From: Pseudomonas pharyngis
GTDB lineage: Bacteria; Pseudomonadota; Gammaproteobacteria; Pseudomonadales; Pseudomonadaceae
DNA length: 64,000 nucleotides
Assembly (NCBI RefSeq): GCF_021602345.1
Contig: NZ_BQID01000003.1
Coordinates: forward strand, 310,001-374,000
Direction of reading: 5' to 3'
Under the pieces are notes generated by a model that was given only the letters and a program-made list of their open reading frames with translations, was not told the origin of the DNA and did no database searches. Position numbers and translations under genes: made by a program. The stretch's first letter is position 1; every line of letters begins with the position of its first letter. Shown here piece by piece: positions 57,934 to 64,000 of the stretch.

Positions 57934-58944
57934 TTATTCCTTGTGGTAAGCCGTGGCGCGGGCGACTTCTTCTTTCGAGCCGAGGAACACCGCTACGCGC
58001 TGGTGCAGGCCTTCAGGCTTGATGTCGAGAATGCGCTGGTGGCCGTCGGTGGAAGCGCCGCCCGCCTGTTCCACCAGGAACGACATCGGGTTGGCTTCGT
58101 ACATCAGGCGCAGTTTGCCCGGTTTGGACGGCTCGCGGCTGTCGCGCGGGTACATGAACAGACCACCACGGGTCAGGATGCGGTGCACGTCGGCAACCAT
58201 CGCCGCGACCCAACGCATGTTGTAGTTCTTTTTCAGCGGGCCTTCTTCACCGGCCAGCAGCTCCGAAACGTAGCGCTGTACCGGAGCTTCCCAGTGACGC
58301 TGGTTGGACATGTTGATGGCGAATTCCTGGGTGGATTCAGGAATGGTGATGTCTTCGTGAGTCAGGACGAAGCTGCCCATTTCGCGGTCCAGGGTGAAGC
58401 CTTTGACGCCGTGGCCCAGGGTCAGCACCAGCATGGTTTGCGGGCCGTAGATCGCATAACCGGCGGCAACCTGCTGAGTGCCTGGCTGCAGGAAGGCCTT
58501 TTCATCCAGCGCTTCGTTCTGGCTCAGGTATTCGTTCGGGCAGCGCAGCACGGAGAAGATAGTGCCGACCGGGGCGTTGATGTCGATGTTCGACGAACCG
58601 TCCAGCGGGTCGAATACCAGCAGGTAGGCGCCTTTCGGGTATTTGCCCGGGATCTGGTAGGCATTGTCCATTTCTTCGGACGCCATGCCGGCCAGGTGAC
58701 CGCCCCACTCGTTGGCTTCGAGCAGGATTTCGTTCGACAGCACGTCGAGCTTCTTCTGCACTTCGCCTTGCACGTTTTCCGTGCCCATGCTGCCCAGAAC
58801 ACCGCCCAGGGCGCCTTTGGACACGGCGTGGCTGATCTCTTTACAGGCGCGCGCCACCACTTCGATCAGGAAACGCAGATCGGCAGGAGTGTTGTTGCTG
58901 CGGGTCTGCTCAATCAAATAGCGACTCAGGGTAACGCGGGACAT
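57934..58944 (-). CDS. fbp: Fructose-1,6-bisphosphatase class I
   Basis: A 336-aa gluconeogenic enzyme. [14 protein letters not shown] carries the metal-binding Asp residues of the lithium-sensitive phosphatase family; [16 protein letters not shown] provides the acidic loop and [23 protein letters not shown] the sugar-phosphate site. The start [10 protein letters not shown] fits. Upstream (58945-59138) nothing but a weak hairpin is seen. Confidence 0.97.
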   Translation of the reverse strand: MSRVTLSRYLIEQTRSNNTPADLRFLIEVVARACKEISHAVSKGALGGVLGSMGTENVQGEVQKKLDVLSNEILLEANEWGGHLAGMASEEMDNAYQIPGKYPKGAYLLVFDPLDGSSNIDINAPVGTIFSVLRCPNEYLSQNEALDEKAFLQPGTQQVAAGYAIYGPQTMLVLTLGHGVKGFTLDREMGSFVLTHEDITIPESTQEFAINMSNQRHWEAPVQRYVSELLAGEEGPLKKNYNMRWVAAMVADVHRILTRGGLFMYPRDSREPSKPGKLRLMYEANPMSFLVEQAGGASTDGHQRILDIKPEGLHQRVAVFLGSKEEVARATAYHKE

Positions 58945-59138
58945 GGACGGCTCCGGTGGAATGGGGGGCTAAAAACCCGCGCAGTTTACAGGGAGTCTGA
59001 AACCGTAGCGAGCAATGACGCCGGTAACGTGCGTCGGGGGCAATTCCTGCTATCAGACGTGATCGAACCGAGAGAGTTCAGGCACCGGATTCAGCGTAGA
59101 TGCAAACCGGACGGGTGTGGAGGTCACACCCGTCATAT

Positions 59139-60503
59139 TCACGACTTGGCCGACGGCTTGCGCAGCAGACTGAAGGCCATCGCTGCCAGAAACAGCACAC
59201 TGAGCAGCAACACCGCCCACAGGCCGAATTTCTTCCAGTGGGTATCGGTGGTCGCAGCCGTGGTGGCCGTCGAGGTCTGAGTCGCCAGCGCTTCACCCTG
59301 CACCGTGGCCTTGCCCAGCGTGGCCAGTTTCTCCGGTTTGAAATCCGGGATCAGCGTGGTCAGCGGCAGGTTCGCCGTTTTCACGGTCGGATTGCCCAGT
59401 GCCAGGCTGTAAGGCCCGTCGCCGCGCGCGAGGAAGATCACCTGCGTGGCGCGCACCGCGTATTTCACGCTCGGCGCCTGTTCGCCGAGACCGCCGCCGC
59501 GTTCGTCGACCATGAGTTTCAACTGCTGCACGGTCTGGCCGTAGAGCTGCAATTCGTTCTGCACCACGTCCTGGCCGTTCTGGGTCAGACGATAGAGCAA
59601 GCCGCTGCTCAGCGGTTGCCACGGCAGGCTGCTTTCGCGACGCCCCGACAACGTCACCGGCGCGAGGCTGTTGGCCTGTTTCAGTTCGACCTGCACCCGC
59701 TCGATGTTCAGCCCCATCGGCAACTGCCAGGTGTATTCCCCGGCCTTGCCGCTGCTGCCGGCCAGTGCCGGCGACCAGACCAATGGCAGCGGCAGGTTGC
59801 GCGGGTCGCTGCTTTTCAGTTGCGCCGACGTCAGGACCGGCGCCGAGGCCGGCGAATCCCACAGCAAACGCAGATAGCGCGCCGATTGCCCGGGCAGCGC
59901 CACTTCATGTTGCTCGACCCGTTCGTCGGCAAAGGTCAGGCGCGCCACCTGACCTTCGCCCCAGGCTTGCCAGTGCTGCAGGTCGTCGCTGGCCTCGATG
60001 CTGAAACGCTGGAAGCCGTCGCGCTCGCTGGTCCAGTCGAGGATCAGTTGCTGCAACGGCGCCTTGATCGCGCTGGCGTCGAGCAGCCAGCCGCGCAGCA
60101 CTTCTTCCCCGGCTTCGAGCTGACTGGACGGCTGCACTTCCACCAGCGTACCGGTGGTGGTGGATTGCACGCGTACGCTCGGCGCGCGCTCGGTGGCATC
60201 CGCCGAGTTGTACAGCGGGAACCACTTCACCTCATGCAACTGGCCATCGTCGCGGGTCTGCGCTGATTCCCGGGCCAGCGCGTAGGCCTGTGGCTCTCCG
60301 GCGGCGTTGAACACCCGCAGGTCGCTGAGATCGGTCTGGCGCGCCTGCAACTGCACGCTCAGCGGCAGTTCGAGGCGATACCACGGGCCGGAACCGCTGA
60401 CCGACAACGGCACCTGCGCGGCGAAGTCCGCCGGTTTTTCCTGGGCGCCGGCCGTCATGGCCACGCCCAGCAACAGCCACCCGAGATTAAGCTTGCGACT
60501 CAA
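59139..60503 (-). CDS. DUF3999 membrane-anchored periplasmic protein
   Basis: A 454-aa protein with a signal peptide (MSRKLNLGWLLLGVAMTAGAQ), a large all-beta periplasmic part with repeated beta-sandwich-like stretches (WYRLELPLSVQLQARQTDLSDLRVFN, SIEASDDLQHWQ) and a single C-terminal helix (FGLWAVLLLSVLFLAAMAFSLL) followed by a basic tail. It matches the DUF3999 family, of unknown function. The ATG overlaps the upstream DUF2339 gene end by four bases (ATGA type), so the pair acts together. Confidence 0.85.
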   Translation of the reverse strand: MSRKLNLGWLLLGVAMTAGAQEKPADFAAQVPLSVSGSGPWYRLELPLSVQLQARQTDLSDLRVFNAAGEPQAYALARESAQTRDDGQLHEVKWFPLYNSADATERAPSVRVQSTTTGTLVEVQPSSQLEAGEEVLRGWLLDASAIKAPLQQLILDWTSERDGFQRFSIEASDDLQHWQAWGEGQVARLTFADERVEQHEVALPGQSARYLRLLWDSPASAPVLTSAQLKSSDPRNLPLPLVWSPALAGSSGKAGEYTWQLPMGLNIERVQVELKQANSLAPVTLSGRRESSLPWQPLSSGLLYRLTQNGQDVVQNELQLYGQTVQQLKLMVDERGGGLGEQAPSVKYAVRATQVIFLARGDGPYSLALGNPTVKTANLPLTTLIPDFKPEKLATLGKATVQGEALATQTSTATTAATTDTHWKKFGLWAVLLLSVLFLAAMAFSLLRKPSAKS

Positions 60504-63500
60504 GACGACACTCCTTCGGTTTCCGGGGCCGGTTGGTCCGACACTGGTGCAGCTTCAACGCGTTTGGGCGGCAGCGGCGCAAAGTAGCCCACCACCAGCA
60601 GCAACACGCCGACGCCGATGAACGAGACGATCCGGGCCAGTCCGCCACGGTTGCTCAATTCGACAAAAATCAGTTTGGCCACCACCAGCGCAATCAGCGC
60701 CGCGCCGATCAGCCACACTTCGCGGCGATGGCGCAGGTGCCCGCCGATCATCAGCCCGAGCGCCATCAGCGTCCAGACGATGGACAAGCCGGCCTGCACC
60801 AGCATCGAGTCGAGCAACAGATCCAGCTCGAACGGAATGCCCGCCCAATGGTGCGCGGCGCGGGTCACCAGCGCGGTGCAGAACGCGAACAGGGAAACGC
60901 CGGCAATCAGTTGCGTCGGGTATGCCGCGTAATCCTGGCGGATCGACAGCTCGGCAACGGCGCTGCGCGACCAGACGTAGACACCGAACAGCGCAAACAG
61001 CAGACCCAACTCCAGCGGGTTGAGCAGCGGCACATAAGGCAACGGTTCGGCATTGCCATCGCTGACGCCATTGGCCAGCCAGAACCAGACCAGCATCAAC
61101 ACCGCCAGCGGCGCCGCCGCGTACAGGCGATATTCACGAGGGAACGCTGCCACCGGCCATGGCCACTGACGCGGCGCGGCCATCAGCAACAGATACACAC
61201 TCGGCAGAATCGCCCAGCCCAGCCAGCGCCAGGCGTTGTATTGCTCGGACAACAGCAGCAGGCCGTAGCGCAACTCCAGCGCCAGCACGCCGATCAGCAG
61301 CCAGCAACCGAGCACATGGGCCGTGCTCAAGGCCCGCGCCGGCAGCATCGGTGCCAGACGTCGCAGGCAGATGAAATGCACAACGAACACCGCCGCCCAC
61401 GCCAGCCAGCCGAAATCCGCCGCCGGGTGATAACGCGAATGCCACGCGGCCAGCAACACCAGCCCGGCCGCTGGAATCAGCAAGGTGCAGAGCAACCCGA
61501 GCGACGGCCATTTCAGGCGCAAGGCCAGCAGTGCCCACAACGCGGCGCTCAGCGCAGCGACCAGCAGCAACAGTGGCCCCTGCAGATTCAGCGGCGCAAA
61601 CCGCAGCACTTCGCTGACCCACGCCAGCGCCCACCAACCGGCGCCCCACACCAGCAACACCTCGGACAGTCGCTGCAGGCTCAGCACATCGAACGCCGAA
61701 GCGTGATTGCCCAATTGCAGGCGCCACGCCCCGATCATCGCCGCCAGACCCAGCACCAGCGGCGTCCAGAATCCGCCATGGGCCAGCGGTCGCAGCCCCT
61801 CGCTGGACAACGGCCCGAGCAACTCGGGGCCGGCGAGCAGAAACGCCGCGCCGCCGATCAGTTGCAACAGCAGACCGAAGACAAAACTCACGCGCTGCTT
61901 GAGATACAGACTGAGCCAGATGATCAGCAAGCCACTGGCCGCCCATACCGCGCTCGCGGTCTGCCATGGCAGCACGAACAACACCGCCAGATTGATCAGC
62001 ACCAGACCCGCCAACAGCACCACCGACAACCCGCGCAGCAGACGAACATCGCTGCGCACCATCTCGTCGCGCGCCGCCAGCAGCATGCCGGCGATCAACG
62101 CCAGACCGATCAATGAGGCGCTGAGCAGACCGCTCCAGCCAGCGCTGAACACCGCCGCCGAATCCTCGCCCGCCCCTTGCAGGCGCAACAGGAACAACGC
62201 CCCGCCGAGCAGTTGCACGGCAAACGCGGTGAACAGGAACGTGCGCGATTGCAGGCGCAAGCCGACGAACAAGGTCGCCAGCCCGGCCAATGCCCAACTG
62301 ATCGCCGTGCCCTGAATGAAGAAGAACAGCGGCGCCAGCAAATACAGGAAGGTCAGCCCCAGGCACGCCAGCACCGGCAAGCCCTGACGCTCCCACAGCG
62401 AGGTTTGCTCCGGCGACGCCTTGCGCAATTGATAGAAGCTGAACAACAAGGCCGCGCCGAGCATCAATGCGCCCAGCGGCGCAGCGTCGAGCAGGCTGCT
62501 TTCGCCAACCCGCAACTGACTGAGAAACGCCAGCGCCGAACCCAGTTGCAGCAGCAATGCGAAAGCCCGGGCCAACGGCCGTTGCTGACGCAAACCGAGC
62601 CAGAAAATCCCCGCGCCCTCCACCGCCCAGGCCGCGGACGTCCAGCGCGCATCCAGCCCCAGCGGAATCGCCAGGCTGGCGAAAATCACCCCGAGCGCCA
62701 GGCAAGTCTCGCCCAGCAACATCGCCCGGCCACCCATCAGCACTTTGGCCAGGGCCATGTAGATCATGCCCAGCGCCAGCGCACTGAACGCGGCAGCGAA
62801 TTCCAGATGCTGGACCAGCGCGAATTGCAGGCCGAAACCCACCAGCGGCGGACCGAACAGCATCGTCCCGTCGACGTAATCGCCCTTGCGCGCCGACCAG
62901 TGCAGCAGCGCCTCGCGGTCACGGTCCGCCGGGGCATCCGGCATATCCAGCAACTTGCGCCGGGCGAACAGCAGACCGATGGCCAGGTACATCAGGAAGA
63001 ACAGAATGAGGAACGGTTCGGTGCTCCACAGCAGTTCCGGCGTGTACAAACGCAAGCCCCAGGCGAAACCGATGCCGAAGGAGCCCACGAAGCCGATCAG
63101 GTTGAGCAGGCGCCAGGCCTTGAACCAGGCGATGGCCAGAATGCCGGCGTTGAGCAGCGCGAAATAACTGAACAGCGCGACGTGGTTGCCGGCCCCGGTG
63201 GAGGTCAGGATCGGCGCGGCGAAACCGCCCAGTGCGGCGACGCAGGCCAGGGCCAGGGAATCCTGGGTGATGGCCAGAATGGCCGAAAACACCGTCACCG
63301 CCACCAGCAAGCCCAGCGCGGCAGACGGATCGAGCAGCGGATGCAGACGCATCGCCGCAAACACCGTCAGGTACAACACCGCAATCCCGGTGCCCTGCAG
63401 CATCAAGGCGTAACTGTTGTTGCGATGGCGCAACCACCAACCCAGCGCCAGCAAGCCCAGCGCTGCTGCCGCAACTCCGGCGTAACGCAATTCGATCGGC

Positions 63501-64000
63501 ACCACCATGCCTTCGGTGGCGTAGCGCAGCAGGAACGCCAGACCGAAGAACAACAGCACCACGCCGACCCGCAGCACGGTGTTGCCACCGAACAGCCAGT
63601 TGCGCGCAGCGCTGATGCCGCGCTCGATGAGATTCGGGCCACGGGGCTCGGCGGGTTGTCGGGGTTCAGGTTCAGGCGTAACGGCGTCCAGACGCCAGAC
63701 ATCGACCGGCAGCGGCTGGCTGGATTCGCTGGCGGCGACGCCAACAGGTTCGAGTTCGGGTGGCAGTTCCCAGACCAGCTCGGGTTCTGCGGCAGAGGGT
63801 TGTTCAACTACCGTGACGGGCTCAACGACCGTTGCGCTGGCCGGGGCGACACTCGGCGGCGCTGGCGAATATGCCGGAGCACCCTCCAGCAGAAACAGTC
63901 GCTGTTCGACGCCCTGCAACGCGATCTTCGCGTGATCCAGCTGACGCTGTTGCTCGGCAGCCTGTGAACCGAGCCGCGCGATACGCATCGCCTGGCCGAT
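60500..64000 (-). CDS. DUF2339 polytopic membrane protein, 5' end outside window
   Basis: A large inner-membrane protein (at least 1166 aa here, open to the right edge, with codons IGQA before the first ATG at 63988). After a short N-terminal coiled-coil (EQQRQLDHAKIALQGVEQRL) and Pro/Glu-rich linker there are more than 20 hydrophobic segments, with conserved parts such as LIERGISAARNWLFGGNTVLRVG and ALFGFAAPIL-like ALGGFAAPIL. It belongs to the DUF2339 family, found with DUF3999. Function unknown. Confidence 0.85.
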   Translation of the reverse strand: MGQAMRIARLGSQAAEQQRQLDHAKIALQGVEQRLFLLEGAPAYSPAPPSVAPASATVVEPVTVVEQPSAAEPELVWELPPELEPVGVAASESSQPLPVDVWRLDAVTPEPEPRQPAEPRGPNLIERGISAARNWLFGGNTVLRVGVVLLFFGLAFLLRYATEGMVVPIELRYAGVAAAALGLLALGWWLRHRNNSYALMLQGTGIAVLYLTVFAAMRLHPLLDPSAALGLLVAVTVFSAILAITQDSLALACVAALGGFAAPILTSTGAGNHVALFSYFALLNAGILAIAWFKAWRLLNLIGFVGSFGIGFAWGLRLYTPELLWSTEPFLILFFLMYLAIGLLFARRKLLDMPDAPADRDREALLHWSARKGDYVDGTMLFGPPLVGFGLQFALVQHLEFAAAFSALALGMIYMALAKVLMGGRAMLLGETCLALGVIFASLAIPLGLDARWTSAAWAVEGAGIFWLGLRQQRPLARAFALLLQLGSALAFLSQLRVGESSLLDAAPLGALMLGAALLFSFYQLRKASPEQTSLWERQGLPVLACLGLTFLYLLAPLFFFIQGTAISWALAGLATLFVGLRLQSRTFLFTAFAVQLLGGALFLLRLQGAGEDSAAVFSAGWSGLLSASLIGLALIAGMLLAARDEMVRSDVRLLRGLSVVLLAGLVLINLAVLFVLPWQTASAVWAASGLLIIWLSLYLKQRVSFVFGLLLQLIGGAAFLLAGPELLGPLSSEGLRPLAHGGFWTPLVLGLAAMIGAWRLQLGNHASAFDVLSLQRLSEVLLVWGAGWWALAWVSEVLRFAPLNLQGPLLLLVAALSAALWALLALRLKWPSLGLLCTLLIPAAGLVLLAAWHSRYHPAADFGWLAWAAVFVVHFICLRRLAPMLPARALSTAHVLGCWLLIGVLALELRYGLLLLSEQYNAWRWLGWAILPSVYLLLMAAPRQWPWPVAAFPREYRLYAAAPLAVLMLVWFWLANGVSDGNAEPLPYVPLLNPLELGLLFALFGVYVWSRSAVAELSIRQDYAAYPTQLIAGVSLFAFCTALVTRAAHHWAGIPFELDLLLDSMLVQAGLSIVWTLMALGLMIGGHLRHRREVWLIGAALIALVVAKLIFVELSNRGGLARIVSFIGVGVLLLVVGYFAPLPPKRVEAAPVSDQPAPETEGVSS

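Noticed and set aside
59111-59133. ACGGGTGTG...CACACCCGT hairpin between fbp and the DUF3999 gene as a terminator
   Set aside because: Stem is perfect but no T-run follows on either strand.
60533-63967. Two large plus-strand frames (527 and 596 aa) opposite the DUF2339 gene
   Set aside because: Gln/Arg-rich shadows of a hydrophobic membrane protein; no start signal or family.

Overview
The window is a high-GC, gene-dense stretch of core chromosome from a Pseudomonas, most likely of the P. fluorescens group. This rests on gene content and order (ponA–maeB–nuclease–rpmE–priA–argS–hslVU–pha–ubi–his–tat–opg–dtd–pip–hut–fbp), which follows from memory the P. aeruginosa PA5045–PA5110 region, on class II PHA synthase genes, and on the repeats with GTGGGAGC-type arms typical of fluorescent pseudomonads. 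I see no rRNA, tRNA, CRISPR array, prophage or insertion sequence. The likeliest recent acquisition is a small toxin–antitoxin pair at 56.7–57.3 kb.

Layout. 1–9.5 kb: C-terminal part of penicillin-binding protein 1A, malic enzyme, a secreted thermonuclease, ribosomal protein L31, PriA, ArgRS and a SPOR-domain protein. 9.5–12 kb: the HslVU heat-shock protease behind a sigma-32-like promoter, then a DUF971 gene. 12–19.3 kb: the medium-chain-length polyhydroxyalkanoate cluster phaC1-phaZ-phaC2-phaD facing phaI-phaF, plus a small PHA-associated gene. 19.4–22.4 kb: ubiE-ubiJ-ubiB. 22.5–25.5 kb: hisI-hisE-tatA-tatB-tatC-rsmE, tightly packed. 25.5–30.2 kb: an HBM-type chemoreceptor and a polar amino-acid ABC transporter. 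30.5–35 kb: opgG-opgH for periplasmic glucans. 35–38.6 kb: dtd, pip, an esterase and an unpartnered choline/betaine-type binding protein. 38.8–53.5 kb: a large histidine-utilisation (hut) locus. 53.5–64 kb: lipocalin, a small lipoprotein, an amino-acid chemoreceptor, the toxin–antitoxin pair, a DUF924 gene, fbp, and a DUF3999–DUF2339 membrane pair that runs off the window.

The hut locus is the functional centre. HutH, HutU, HutI, HutF and HutG together convert histidine to glutamate by the five-step route (HutF deiminase plus HutG deformylase). Import is by an ABC system (HutXWV) and an NCS1-type permease. HutC is the urocanate-sensing repressor and HutD a modulator. A sigma-54-like promoter for hutU lies so that the expected start point falls inside a HutC-type operator. 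Beside the normal HutH lies a second histidase-like gene whose product lacks exactly the Ala-Ser-Gly triad that forms the catalytic MIO cofactor and also lacks the catalytic Tyr of the active-site loop. It is the most unusual gene seen here.

Non-coding highlights are several inverted repeat doublets (REPIN-like), two copies of a 163–184-bp element with terminal inverted repeats, a hairpin repeat that seems to serve as the hutG terminator, and an rpmE terminator that lies inside the signal-peptide codons of the downstream nuclease gene.
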